From NCBI GenBank assembly GCA_965117025.1, contig OZ220746.1, forward strand, positions 1,612,001 to 1,676,000: a stretch of DNA of 64,000 bases. Reading direction: 5' to 3'. The DNA comes from VXPQ01 sp965117025. Its GTDB lineage: Bacteria; Bacteroidota; Rhodothermia; Rhodothermales; VXPQ01. The notes beneath the pieces are model-generated. The model saw only the letters and a list, made by a program, of their open reading frames with translations. It did no database searches and had not been told where the DNA came from. Both the position numbers and the translations under genes were made by a program. Positions 8,643-17,700 of this stretch are shown here, in pieces (position 1 is the stretch's first letter; each line of letters opens with the position of its first letter).

Positions 8643-9932
8643 GTGTACACAGGCTCCATGCAGTACGAAACGTATACGATACACCGGGAACGCATCCGCG
8701 TAGGGCCGCCGGCCCCGCGTCGGGTGGCGATCTTTACGGGCGCATACAACCACATCGCCGACGGCGTATCGCTCACCTTGAACCGGCTGGTGTCTTACCT
8801 CGAAGCGCACGATACGGAAGTACTGATCTTTGCGCCGACCATTACCGACCCGCCCGTGGATCATGCCGGCATCCTGGCCCCTGTTCCCTCGGTGCCGGTG
8901 CCGCAGCGATCCGAATACCGTCTCTCGCTGGGACTCACGTCGAACGCCCGCTCCCTGCTTCGGACATTCCGGCCCCACCTGTTCCACATTGCCACTCCCG
9001 ACTTGCTGGGGTATCAGGCCCTGCGCTTCGCCGGAAGAGAAAACATTCCTGCGGTGGCCTCCTACCATACGCACTTTTCCTCGTATCTCAAGTACTACGG
9101 TTTCGGCCGGCTGGAAAGCCAGTCATGGAAATACCTCCAGCACTTTTACAATCAGTGCCGGCATGTGTACGTACCCTCGCAGTCCATGGCCGAGGTATTG
9201 CACTCCCGGGGTATCAGTCAGGGAATACGCCTCTGGATGCGCGGCGTCGACACGCATCGCTTCAATCCGGCGCACTACGACACGGGATGGCGCCGCTCGA
9301 TCGGCGTGGAAGACGACGAGGTGCTCGTAAGCTTTATCGGGCGAGTTGTCCGGGAAAAGGGCGTGCACATCTTTACGGATGTCGTGAAAAACCTGCAACA
9401 GCGGGGCATAAAGCACCGGAGTATGATCGTGGGAGACGGGCCCGTGCTGGACGAACTCCGCAACCGGCTCCCTCGCACCATCTTCACCGGGCGGCTTGAA
9501 AACAAGCAACTCGCCCGCGCATACGCCTCTTCGGAGGTGTTTCTCTTCCCCAGCGATACGGAAACATTCGGCAACGTTACGCTCGAAGCCATGGCTTCCG
9601 GACTGCCGACGGTGTGCGCCGACGCCACAGGAAGCCGCACTCTTGTGGAACATGGCAAAACCGGCCTGCTGGCCGCTCCCGGCGACACCCGCGCCTTTGT
9701 ACAGGCCGTGCAGCATCTGATCCAGCACGAACCCGAACGCCGCCGCATGGGCGCCGCGGCCCGGGACTGCGCACGCCAATACGACTGGAATACGGTCATG
9801 GCCCACATGGTACGCTATTACGACGAAATTCTGTATCCGGAGGCGCCGTGGTCCGGCGACGGCTATGCGGGCGACGGCTATGCCGGCAACGGACTCGAGG
9901 CACCCACCACCCAGGCCATTCGGGTGCCCTGA
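8643..9932 (+). CDS. GT4-family glycosyltransferase, mannosyltransferase-like
   Basis: A 429-residue retaining glycosyltransferase with the GT-B fold. The N-terminal acceptor domain opens RRVAIFTGAYNHIADGVS and contains HIATPDLLGYQ and ASYHTHFSSYLKYY. The C-terminal nucleotide-sugar domain contains SFIGRVVREKGVH, SMIVGDGP and the E-x7-E type motif TETFGNVTLEAMASG. This arrangement resembles GDP-mannose-dependent alpha-mannosyltransferases of the MgtA/PimB type; the actual donor is not readable from sequence. ATG 8658 is an alternative start. The C-terminus carries a 15-nt tandem repeat (9857-9895) encoding GDGYAGDGYAGNG, a probable flexible tail. A second glycosyltransferase follows 21 bp downstream, so the two are probably co-transcribed. 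Confidence 0.85.
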   Translation: MYTGSMQYETYTIHRERIRVGPPAPRRVAIFTGAYNHIADGVSLTLNRLVSYLEAHDTEVLIFAPTITDPPVDHAGILAPVPSVPVPQRSEYRLSLGLTSNARSLLRTFRPHLFHIATPDLLGYQALRFAGRENIPAVASYHTHFSSYLKYYGFGRLESQSWKYLQHFYNQCRHVYVPSQSMAEVLHSRGISQGIRLWMRGVDTHRFNPAHYDTGWRRSIGVEDDEVLVSFIGRVVREKGVHIFTDVVKNLQQRGIKHRSMIVGDGPVLDELRNRLPRTIFTGRLENKQLARAYASSEVFLFPSDTETFGNVTLEAMASGLPTVCADATGSRTLVEHGKTGLLAAPGDTRAFVQAVQHLIQHEPERRRMGAAARDCARQYDWNTVMAHMVRYYDEILYPEAPWSGDGYAGDGYAGNGLEAPTTQAIRVP

Positions 9933-9953
9933 GGCTGTATCCCGTAGCCGCCT

Positions 9954-11117
9954 GTGCGCATCCTGTACGTTTCCCATTCCTTTCCTCCGAGGAACCGCCC
10001 GCTCTCGAACATCGGCGGCATGCAGCGTGTCGCGGCGGACCTGCACAACGCATTGCTCGAATGCAATGCAAGCATCGAGCCCGTCATCCTGCGTACTTCC
10101 TGGCGCTGGACCCACATCCGGACGAGTCTGTTTCTCGGGTCGAGCCTGTTCAGAATCGCAGCAGCGGCGAAACAGGGAAAAATAGACGCCGTGCTCTTTT
10201 CCTCAATGGTGACGGCATCGCTTGCACCTCTGTTACAAAGAACGCTTCGCAAGCACGGCGTGGTCTCGGGAGCTATCGTACATGGCCGGGACGCAACCCT
10301 GCTCTCGCCCCCGTACCAGTTGCTCGTGCCACGCATATTCGCTGCCCTTGACGCCGTATTCCCGGTCAGCCGCGCCACCGGTGCAGCCTGCCTGGAACGC
10401 GGGCTGGCGGCGGAAAAGCTGCATGTCGTGCCGAACGGCGTGTCGCCGGACCGCTTCGCATCGGACTGGTCCCGGGCTACTGCGCGCACCATGCTGTTCG
10501 AGCGGTTCGGACCACCCGAAGACACGACCGGGAAAAACCCCGAACGCGTCCTGCTCCTGTGCAGTGCGGGCCGTCAGGTAAAGCGAAAAGGGTTCGTATG
10601 GTTCGTTGAACAGGTCCTGCCCCGGCTCCCCGAAGATGTGCATTACTGGCTGGCCGGAGAAGGCCCGGAAGCAGAACGCATTCTGCACGCTGCCGAACGG
10701 TCCGGCGTCGCGCACCGCGTGCGGCTCCTCGGGCGCTTGTCCGACAGGGAGCTGGAGGGTATGTACCGTGCCGCCGATCTCTTCATCATGCCGAATGTGC
10801 CCGTTCCGGGAGATATGGAAGGGTTCGGCGTAGTTATGCTGGAGGCGGGGTTGTGCGGGTTACCCGCCATCGCTGCGGACATTGAAGGCATCGCCGATGT
10901 CATCGAGGACGGGAAAAACGGACGGCTTGTCCGCTCCGGGGACGCCGAGGCCTTCTCCGAGGCCATTCTGGCGTGTCGTCGCGAACCGGAAACGCTCGAA
11001 GAGACCAGCCGGCGCACGATAAGCCATGTGCTGGAACACTTCGGCTGGAATGCAGCGGCGGAAAAGTACCTGCGCGTCCTGAGGGCCTGCTCCTCCCGGC
11101 AGCGCGCTGTCGCATGA
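9954..11117 (+). CDS. GT4-family glycosyltransferase
   Basis: A 387-residue GT-B glycosyltransferase starting at GTG 9954 (product MRILYVSHSFPPRN). The glycine-rich entry loop NIGGMQRVAADLH, the middle VVPNGVSPDRF, the donor-domain pieces KRKGFVWFVE and YWLAGEGPE, and the E-x7-E motif MEGFGVVMLEAGLCG are all of the GT4 (glycosyl transferases group 1) type. It lies 21 bp after another GT4 gene in the same direction, which suggests consecutive steps on one glycolipid or polysaccharide. It ends next to a copy of dispersed motif A (11134-11153). Donor and acceptor are unknown. Confidence 0.85.
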   Translation: MRILYVSHSFPPRNRPLSNIGGMQRVAADLHNALLECNASIEPVILRTSWRWTHIRTSLFLGSSLFRIAAAAKQGKIDAVLFSSMVTASLAPLLQRTLRKHGVVSGAIVHGRDATLLSPPYQLLVPRIFAALDAVFPVSRATGAACLERGLAAEKLHVVPNGVSPDRFASDWSRATARTMLFERFGPPEDTTGKNPERVLLLCSAGRQVKRKGFVWFVEQVLPRLPEDVHYWLAGEGPEAERILHAAERSGVAHRVRLLGRLSDRELEGMYRAADLFIMPNVPVPGDMEGFGVVMLEAGLCGLPAIAADIEGIADVIEDGKNGRLVRSGDAEAFSEAILACRREPETLEETSRRTISHVLEHFGWNAAAEKYLRVLRACSSRQRAVA

Positions 11118-11133
11118 AAGCAGCGGCGCAGCT

Positions 11134-11153
11134 AAGGGCCTGTTAGCACTATG
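11134..11153 (+). repeat. Dispersed motif A, copy 2, at the 3' end of the MMPL exporter gene
   Basis: AAGGGCCTGTTAGCACTATG on the plus strand. On the minus strand the far end of the element supplies the TAG stop codon (11151-11149) of the exporter gene. It sits between two convergent genes, 16 bp after the glycosyltransferase stop. Confidence 0.7.
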
Positions 11154-13674
11154 ATGCACCCGTATCGACCATAGCGGGGGCACGGCGGTCTTCCAGCCAT
11201 TGTAACGCTGCCGGCAGAAAGAGAATTGCTGCAAGCAGCGTCGCTCCGATGCCCACTACGGCCAACTCACCGATCGAATGCAGGCCGGGATGAAAACTCA
11301 GCAGCAATCCTGCAAATCCGATCATGGTTGTGAAGGACCCCATGGCGATATGCTCCCCCGTATAACGGAGCACGCGCCGGATGGAACCGGGTCCTTCCTC
11401 CCGGTAGCGATGGACCAGGTGCACGCCCGCATCGTTGCCGATGCCCAGAATCGCGGGCAGTACGATCATGTTATAGAAATTGAGCTGGAGGCCGATGATT
11501 TCTATGACAAGAATCATCCATAACACCCCCACCACAAGCGGCGCCGTAGCCAGTGCGACCCACCGCACCGCGCGGAAGTTGATCCACATGAGCAGGATGA
11601 CCATAATCAGAGCGCCTGCCATCATCCATGGCGCATCGCTGCGCATCAGCCGCAGCATATCCGCAGCGACAATGGACGGAGAACCCGCGTAGTACGTGCT
11701 CCCGTCTTCGGTAACGATCTTTCCCACATCGTCGGCGAACGCCATCGAGGCCCGCCCGTCGGCAAGCCCCACCGAAGGATATATCACGACGAAGCCCCCC
11801 AGTTCGCCGGTTTTGGATACGAACCGGTTGCGAATAGTCTCAGGCAGTTGTTCGATCGCAAGCGGCTGGACCGTCCCCGCCGCACGCTCGACGCGCGCAA
11901 GCCCTTCGTCCATGTCGGCCTGCAGGAACGGGTCGGCAAGCAGCGCACGGATTTCGGCAATGCGAGTCAGCTTGTACTGCTGTTCCCCATCGACCATGGG
12001 AAACCTCTCCTGAAGGGTTTCCGCCCGATCGATCGTGGGCGACAGCGTATCTGTCTGCGCATGTCGTTCAATAGCCTCCTCGACGGCGGGCGCTTCGGAC
12101 GGATCGTCCACCAGTACATAGGCCGGGTTGCGACCTCTCGACGGATATACTTCGCCAATGAGATTCCTTTTGGCGTCGTAGGCTTCATATACGGGATCGA
12201 GCGCGCCGAAATCGTACTGAAAGCCCACCCTCGGAAGGAACGCGAGCGCGGCGATGACCAGCCCTATGCTTCCCAGCACCAGCCCCCGCGAGCCGGGAAT
12301 TCTCCCATATCCCTGCATGGATGACCGTATCCCGGCGCCCGCCGCGAAATCGAGCAGGCGATAGCGCTCGAAAAGAACCAGCAGCGCCGGCATTACGACC
12401 GTCATGGCCCCTACGGCAAAAAGAATACCCGTACCCGCAATGAAACCGAATTCGCTGAAGCCGCGGAAATCCGCACCGGTCAACACATACAGCGCGGCGG
12501 CCGTGGTGAAAGCACCCACTGCGATAGCCTTTCCCGTACTGGTGAATGTGCTTTCCGCCGCATCTGCTACCGTACGGCCCTGACTGCGCTCTTCCGTATA
12601 GCGGGCATAAAAATGTATGCCGTAGTCGATACCGAGACCGAACAGCACAAGCCCAAGCGTCGACGTCATCATATTGAGCATCCCGAAAGCGAACCAGGCC
12701 ACACCCAGCGTCCAGGAAAGGCTCATAAGGAGGGGTATCCCGATCAGGCAGGCCAGCGCCGGAATACGCACCAGTTGCGCAACCAGTACACGCCGGGAAA
12801 ATCGATGACCTGCGCGGGCTGTATACCCCTTGTAGAAAAAATACCCCACCACCAGCAGCAAGACAGCCGTCACGCCCGCCGCAAAGGAATTGAGCACATC
12901 GTCGGAGATTGCCCGCACTTCCACGAGCTGACGCAACAGGCGTCCCGCCGGAACCACCTGCATTTCCGGGTGATATTTGGTCGGGGTCAGCCCCGCGATC
13001 AGCGCATCCAGGTCGTCATACAGCGTCTCGATGAATCCGATGTCGGTCTGCGATCCGCTCGGATAGAACCGGAGCGCCATGATCGTACTGTCCTCGTTGA
13101 CCGGATAGCGCTTGCCGACAATATGATCATACACTTCCTCAAGGTCCCGCTCCGGATCGTATGCCGCCTCGTCCTCGGATTCGTCTTCTTCGTCGTCCAG
13201 ATCGAAGAAAAACGGATTGGCCTCCAGTCTCGCATCGCGGATCTTGTCACGGAGGTATGACTCCAGACTGTCCAGTTCCGCATACGTCGCGAAATACAGC
13301 GCGTTTTGCTCCAGAAACGCCGTGTCCTTCTCGAAATCGACCCGACGCAGGTACGGTTCGGCCTGCGGCCCCGGCGCAAGGGCCAGCGCACGCGGAATCA
13401 ACTGCTCGGCAAACGCCTTGTTCGCTTCAAACGACGGACTCACAATCGCCACGTCCACGGTCGCCTCGCTTCCCACGGTTTCGCGCAGCGCTTCCAGCGC
13501 CTGCACACTCGGATAATCACGCGGAACGAGGTTGGAAAAATCCGTGTCGATACGAAGTTGCCGGGCGAACCAGAAGCCCGCTATGGAAACAACCAGAGCA
13601 AGAAGCGCCACCGCCCAGGCCTGCCGGACCACCAACCGGATAAAGACGTGCAACGCGTCGGAGAGACGACTCAT
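11149..13674 (-). CDS. MMPL/RND-superfamily exporter (HpnN-like)
   Basis: An 841-residue inner-membrane protein with the duplicated RND layout of lipid exporters: an N-terminal membrane segment (about 20-38), a large periplasmic domain opening DTDFSNLVPRDYPSVQALE, a five-to-six-helix sterol-sensing-like block with GLGIDYGIHFYARY, a second periplasmic domain, and a matching second block with GIGNDAGVHLVHRY. The duplicated G-x-D/N-x-G-x-H motifs are the family's proton-relay region. Members move hydrophobic lipids such as hopanoids or mycolate precursors to the outer membrane; the substrate here is unknown. It overlaps the DUF3047 gene by 4 bp. An acidic run (DLDDEEDESEDEA) near residue 160 is distinctive. 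Confidence 0.8.
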   Translation of the reverse strand: MSRLSDALHVFIRLVVRQAWAVALLALVVSIAGFWFARQLRIDTDFSNLVPRDYPSVQALEALRETVGSEATVDVAIVSPSFEANKAFAEQLIPRALALAPGPQAEPYLRRVDFEKDTAFLEQNALYFATYAELDSLESYLRDKIRDARLEANPFFFDLDDEEDESEDEAAYDPERDLEEVYDHIVGKRYPVNEDSTIMALRFYPSGSQTDIGFIETLYDDLDALIAGLTPTKYHPEMQVVPAGRLLRQLVEVRAISDDVLNSFAAGVTAVLLLVVGYFFYKGYTARAGHRFSRRVLVAQLVRIPALACLIGIPLLMSLSWTLGVAWFAFGMLNMMTSTLGLVLFGLGIDYGIHFYARYTEERSQGRTVADAAESTFTSTGKAIAVGAFTTAAALYVLTGADFRGFSEFGFIAGTGILFAVGAMTVVMPALLVLFERYRLLDFAAGAGIRSSMQGYGRIPGSRGLVLGSIGLVIAALAFLPRVGFQYDFGALDPVYEAYDAKRNLIGEVYPSRGRNPAYVLVDDPSEAPAVEEAIERHAQTDTLSPTIDRAETLQERFPMVDGEQQYKLTRIAEIRALLADPFLQADMDEGLARVERAAGTVQPLAIEQLPETIRNRFVSKTGELGGFVVIYPSVGLADGRASMAFADDVGKIVTEDGSTYYAGSPSIVAADMLRLMRSDAPWMMAGALIMVILLMWINFRAVRWVALATAPLVVGVLWMILVIEIIGLQLNFYNMIVLPAILGIGNDAGVHLVHRYREEGPGSIRRVLRYTGEHIAMGSFTTMIGFAGLLLSFHPGLHSIGELAVVGIGATLLAAILFLPAALQWLEDRRAPAMVDTGAS

Positions 13675-14375
13675 GGGAGGTTCGTGAGCATAATGTTGTC
13701 GAAATCAACCTCCGCCACAGAGTTCGTATTGTCCGAATCGCTCCATAGCGTGATCGCCGTCGGAGTGTTCGGCGGCGCTGTGCCGAATATATTTCGATAA
13801 TCCTCCACCACATTGCGCGTGACCTGCACCCATTCGCCCGTTTCCTCAAGGCCGCTGGAAACCACGATGATCTTCACGTTGCCCGTCGAAATCACGGATT
13901 CCCGGGGTAACGCCGTGCTGTACACGTACTTTATGCTGAGCGGACGCCCCAGCCAGTCGGTTTTCGCAAACGATACATAGACTGCCGCGCCGGAGTCGTT
14001 GACCCGATCCTCGCGGGCGCCTTCGGGCAAACGGTGGGCGCGCCACACCCATTGCAGGTACGGCAACTCCGGCAGCTCCCAGTGGAAGGCTTCGCCCGGC
14101 AACGAGACGCGCCGGGCCGTACCCGCCGTATGGGCGCGGAGAAAAAGATTCCCGTCTTCCTGCATCACAACAAACCTTCCCGCGTCGTCCATAAGCCGAT
14201 CCAGCGCTTCAAAACGGCGTTTCGAACGGGAAAAGAAGCGCCATGCGGTAGGTAGACCGCCCTCGACCTCCGCTTCGAAGTTCTCCAGTATGACGGTCGT
14301 GTCGGGAGGCGCGGTGCATGACGTCGGCTCCCCAAAGACCAGCAACAGACCGACTATAGGAAAAAGCGTGCTCAT
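13671..14375 (-). CDS. DUF3047-family exported protein
   Basis: A 234-residue protein with a hydrophobic N-terminus (MSTLFPIVGLLLVFG) and a cysteine at residue 20 in PTSC, a poor but possible lipobox. The body has the DUF3047 pattern: VILENFEAE near the start, LPYLQWVWRAHRLPEGARE in the middle, YVSFAKTDWLGRPLSIKYVYS, and a terminal VDFDNIMLTN. The fold is probably beta-sandwich-like and the function is unknown. Its last 4 bp overlap the start of the MMPL exporter, so it is probably a periplasmic or outer-membrane partner of that exporter, an inference from context. Confidence 0.65.
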   Translation of the reverse strand: MSTLFPIVGLLLVFGEPTSCTAPPDTTVILENFEAEVEGGLPTAWRFFSRSKRRFEALDRLMDDAGRFVVMQEDGNLFLRAHTAGTARRVSLPGEAFHWELPELPYLQWVWRAHRLPEGAREDRVNDSGAAVYVSFAKTDWLGRPLSIKYVYSTALPRESVISTGNVKIIVVSSGLEETGEWVQVTRNVVEDYRNIFGTAPPNTPTAITLWSDSDNTNSVAEVDFDNIMLTNLP

Positions 14376-14547
14376 ATCTGCCGCAGCATGTTATACCTGC
14401 TCGTCCCGAATATCCGACCGTCCCTTCCTGTTCTGTACGGCACATCCGGGTACAGGATACCTGCGGGGATAACGCGGGGCATTGCGAAATGTCTTTTGAG
14501 GCAAAAAGCGTTCCTGAATAGACCGATTTTTACATATTAACGATTTT

Positions 14548-15567
14548 TTATGACCAATCGGTCCCGGGGATACCTTCCCCGGTTTCGTCTTTCCCTGACC
14601 AATCCGCGAGCGTGGCGGCATCGGGTGCGGGCGCCGAGGGTATCCCACGGCGGCGCTCCCACCACACACTCGACACAAAGAAACACAGGCTGAGAAGACG
14701 ATCCACGGCGCTGCGAACCAGTAACATACCGACCACCTCCGCCACCGGCACATCGAGAAACGGGGTAATGCTCGCCCCCGCGCTCACGAATACAAGATCG
14801 CTCGAGGGCACGAACGGGATTCTGTTGATTACGACAAAGACCACGAGCAGAATAGCCCATGTCTCGAAAGGAACGTCAGGAAGAACCACCCACCAGGCGG
14901 CTACCTGCAGCACGTACCCCACCAGAAAACGGGAGACATGCGCAGTAGTCAGGATGGCCAGCGTGCGGCGGGAAAGCGAGAAAATCTCGTGCCTGAAACG
15001 GTATACGAGCACACCGATGAACACAGCGATCAGGACGCCGAGGCCCACATACAACGGACCGGGGATTTCGACGACTTCGCCGAGGGCAAGATGACCGGAA
15101 AGGAGCATTCCCCCTATAAGAAGCGAAGCGGAAAGTAGAGAGGAGACCGAGGAAACGATCAGGTTATCCTTGATGACGCCCATTACGGCCTTGCGCGCAC
15201 GCTGCACACGGTCCTTCGCCCACATAAACAGGTACACTTCACCGGAGTAGCCGAGTACATCCATGTTCAGCACCCGTTTGCGAATCATCACGGCGACGCA
15301 TTGCCAGGGAGGCATCGACCAGATCCGCCCGTAAATCATGGCCTCCGTAACCGGAAGCAGAAAATACATGGCGAGCAACAGTACATAGAACGCCGGCTCG
15401 GACGGAAGCGCATGGAGCAGACGATCCCACCCGATTTTCCAGATCTGGTAGATCAGTACAGCGACGATCGCCACGAGGAAAACACGGCGCAGGACACGAA
15501 GCAGCCGCTTACCGGCATCCGTGCCTGCAAACGCCCGCCAGCGTTCCAGAATGAGGGGAAGGTTCAT
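14548..15567 (-). CDS. Polytopic integral membrane protein of unknown function
   Basis: A 339-residue protein with about eight hydrophobic helices (first VFLVAIVAVLIYQIW near 30, then YVLLLAMYFLLPVTEAMIY, and several up to about 310) and a hydrophilic acidic C-terminal tail. The conserved-looking stretch INRIPFVPSSDLVFVSAGASIT resembles loops in lysylphosphatidylglycerol-synthase-type (UPF0104) flippase proteins, but I cannot assign it firmly. It starts 2 bp after the stop of an upstream glycosyltransferase, a tight operon, so a role in membrane-lipid or saccharide handling is plausible. An 8-bp inverted repeat (GACCGATT/AATCGGTC, 14521-14563) spans its stop codon. Confidence 0.6.
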   Translation of the reverse strand: MNLPLILERWRAFAGTDAGKRLLRVLRRVFLVAIVAVLIYQIWKIGWDRLLHALPSEPAFYVLLLAMYFLLPVTEAMIYGRIWSMPPWQCVAVMIRKRVLNMDVLGYSGEVYLFMWAKDRVQRARKAVMGVIKDNLIVSSVSSLLSASLLIGGMLLSGHLALGEVVEIPGPLYVGLGVLIAVFIGVLVYRFRHEIFSLSRRTLAILTTAHVSRFLVGYVLQVAAWWVVLPDVPFETWAILLVVFVVINRIPFVPSSDLVFVSAGASITPFLDVPVAEVVGMLLVRSAVDRLLSLCFFVSSVWWERRRGIPSAPAPDAATLADWSGKDETGEGIPGTDWS

Positions 15568-15569
15568 GG

Positions 15570-16931
15570 CTACCGGCCTGTGAGGGCGTCAAGCGTGCGG
15601 ACGAATTCGCGCGTGGTTGCCCGCGCATCGTGCCGCATGATTTCTTCCGGTTTCGGATCGAACGGAATGGGCAGTGGCTGTCCGAGCTCACGGGCATGGA
15701 TACAATCCGTCAAAAGGCGCGCCACCGCTGCCTTGTCCTGTATCTGTATCCCGGTCCCGGTGCGCTGGAGCATTTGCCCCACTTCCGGATTCGGCGAGAG
15801 CGAGAGGATGGGGCGTCCCACCGCAAGATACTCGAAGATTTTTGCGGGAATGATATGGCGGCGGCGCATATCGGTGCTTACAAGCAATAGATCGAACCGG
15901 CGAAGCGTGGAAAGCGCCCGTTCGAGCGGAACAGCATCCTCGCATACAAACCGTTCTTCCACCCCGTGAGCGCGGGCTCGTGCAGCGTCGGCCTCGGAAA
16001 GCGGCCCGAAAGAATGTACGCAAACACGCTCGGCGAGAGCGGCCTGCCACTTCTGAAGTTCGGCCAACGCATCCATGATGGGCGTAGCAGGGGACATGGT
16101 GCGGAAACGCCCGAAAAAGCCGATGCGCAACATGGACGAGCGATCCGAAAGGGTATTTTCCCCATTGGCGCCTCCCTCTGTAGCAATGGGATCGTCGAAA
16201 ACATCGGGATCGAAACTGTTTCCAATGACGACCATCGCCGGATCAAGACGGGCATAGCATTCCTGGTATGCATCGGCTACCTGCCGGGTTTGAAACATAA
16301 GCACATCCGCTCCTGCCACCACCCGGCGTTCCGCATTCCCGTCGATCCGTTTCACCCAGGCCCATTTTTCTCTGGTGCGCACTTCGGACAGGGTCCAGGG
16401 ATCGCGAAAATCCGCGATGTACGGGACACCGAGCCGCTTGCTCAACCACTGCCCCGCCACCAGTCCGGACCAGGGATCGCCGGTAGCCCATACGACCTGC
16501 GGATTGACTTCGGTCGCTTGCCGCAGCATCATCCCGAATTTTGCGACAAAAAGAGGAAGCCAGGTATCGACGGGAAACTGCCGATCCAGCGCAGCAATCC
16601 ACGAAGCCGGCGCACCCTGGCGGGACCTGCCCTCTTTTCCCGACGGTGCTCCCAACTGACTCTCGGACCGGAACGTGCGGTCTATGGGCGATGCAATGGT
16701 CAGCACACGAATGCCCTTCAGAAGATGCGCCTCCTTATCGGTAAGTTGCGCCCCCGGCGATGCAATGGTCAGAATCGTCGGCTCCCAGCCGAATTCACGC
16801 AGATGAATAGCAAACCGGAATGGGCGCATGGACCCTACACGGCGGCGGGGCAGAAAATAAGGCGCCAGAAGAAGAACTCTTTGGGGAGATGAAGGCACAG
16901 ATCGTCGGCGATCAGGGAGCATGCCGGGCAA
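15570..16931 (-). CDS. Glycosyltransferase, GT4-like
   Basis: A 453-residue GT-B-type protein. The N-terminal half has RVLLLAPYFLPRRRVGSMRPFRFA, typical of GT4 acceptor domains, then PQVVWATGDPWSGLVAGQWL and PYIADFRDPWTLSE. The C-terminal half has LRIGFFGRF, then LLVSTDMRRRHIIPAKIFEYLAVGRPIL, where KIFEYLAxGRP is the donor-site motif. It heads a tight two-gene unit with the downstream membrane protein. The 168 bp upstream separate it from the divergent MaoC gene. Donor and product are not identifiable. Confidence 0.8.
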   Translation of the reverse strand: MPGMLPDRRRSVPSSPQRVLLLAPYFLPRRRVGSMRPFRFAIHLREFGWEPTILTIASPGAQLTDKEAHLLKGIRVLTIASPIDRTFRSESQLGAPSGKEGRSRQGAPASWIAALDRQFPVDTWLPLFVAKFGMMLRQATEVNPQVVWATGDPWSGLVAGQWLSKRLGVPYIADFRDPWTLSEVRTREKWAWVKRIDGNAERRVVAGADVLMFQTRQVADAYQECYARLDPAMVVIGNSFDPDVFDDPIATEGGANGENTLSDRSSMLRIGFFGRFRTMSPATPIMDALAELQKWQAALAERVCVHSFGPLSEADAARARAHGVEERFVCEDAVPLERALSTLRRFDLLLVSTDMRRRHIIPAKIFEYLAVGRPILSLSPNPEVGQMLQRTGTGIQIQDKAAVARLLTDCIHARELGQPLPIPFDPKPEEIMRHDARATTREFVRTLDALTGR

Positions 16932-17099
16932 AAAGCCCGTACAAGGCGCAGCGAAAATAAGAATTTTTTGAGGAAGTTTCGTATTGCGGGGGTATTCGTG
17001 GGGAATGGTCGGCTTTCGATTTTCGCCGGGGGTTCGTTTATTACAGACTTATATGCAATAAACGCGTTCGACAAACGCCCGCCTAAAACGACCTGAAGA

Positions 17100-17576
17100 A
17101 TGAATACATATGAGAAGATAAACATAGGCGATTCCTTTTCAACCACGCGCTTTCTGTCTGTAGAAGATGTGCAGACGTTCGCGGACCTGACCGGGGACGA
17201 CAATCCGATCCATGTGGACCCTGAATACGCAGCCACGACGCAGTTCGAGCGGCCGATCGTACACGGCATCCTGCTTCTGGGCATCATTTCCAAGGTGCTT
17301 GGGCGGGATTTCCCGGGCCACGGTTGTATTGCCGCGTCTATTTCCTGCCGTTTTCTGCGCCCCGTGCCCGTAGGGTCTGAAATCACGGTCGAAATCAAGA
17401 TCAGCGAAAAGATCGAGAAACGGAAACACGTCAGAAGCCGGGTATACGTCTACTATGAAGGGCGCCTGGCCGTTGGGGGTGAGGCAACCATCGTTCCTCC
17501 CTCTGAAGACAATGTGGAGAAAAATGGTGCAGCGTCCGAAGCGAATCAGGAACAAATGGCCCATGCCGAAAAATAG
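17100..17576 (+). CDS. MaoC-like (R)-specific enoyl-CoA hydratase
   Basis: A 158-residue single hot-dog protein of the MaoC/PhaJ type, which adds water to trans-2-enoyl-CoA to give (R)-3-hydroxyacyl-CoA. The catalytic Asp-x4-His pair is visible in TGDDNPIHVDPEYA (D33, H38), followed by the helix-capping VHGILLLGIISKVLG and the strand SCRFLRPVPVGSEITVEI. The last 25 or so residues are a hydrophilic extension beyond the family. Downstream lie a parS site and the convergent recF. It could feed beta-oxidation intermediates to lipid synthesis; nothing adjacent fixes its pathway. Confidence 0.85.
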   Translation: MNTYEKINIGDSFSTTRFLSVEDVQTFADLTGDDNPIHVDPEYAATTQFERPIVHGILLLGIISKVLGRDFPGHGCIAASISCRFLRPVPVGSEITVEIKISEKIEKRKHVRSRVYVYYEGRLAVGGEATIVPPSEDNVEKNGAASEANQEQMAHAEK

Positions 17577-17642
17577 GGGTAAGTTCTTGGTAATAAATGA
17601 TTTACGCAAAATTTTTCTGTGCTTTGTGACACGGTTGATATC

Positions 17643-17666
17643 CAAATGTTTCACGTGAAACATTTG
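17643..17666. other. parS centromere site 1 (ParB-binding palindrome)
   Basis: Contains TGTTTCACGTGAAACA at 17647-17662, which fits the conserved chromosomal parS consensus TGTTNCACGTGAAACA, inside a 24-bp perfect palindrome. It lies in the intergenic gap between the MaoC gene and the end of recF. parS sites cluster near the origin, which agrees with recF here and dnaA at 57 kb. parA and parB are not in the window. Confidence 0.92.
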
Positions 17667-17700
17667 AGGCGCATATCCTCCGGCGGCTTTGCGGAAGCAA

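Noticed and set aside
14521..14563. Inverted repeat GACCGATT/AATCGGTC as a terminator
   Set aside because: The loop is long, the T-run is inside rather than after the stem, and the left part overlaps the gene's end; a terminator call is not supported.
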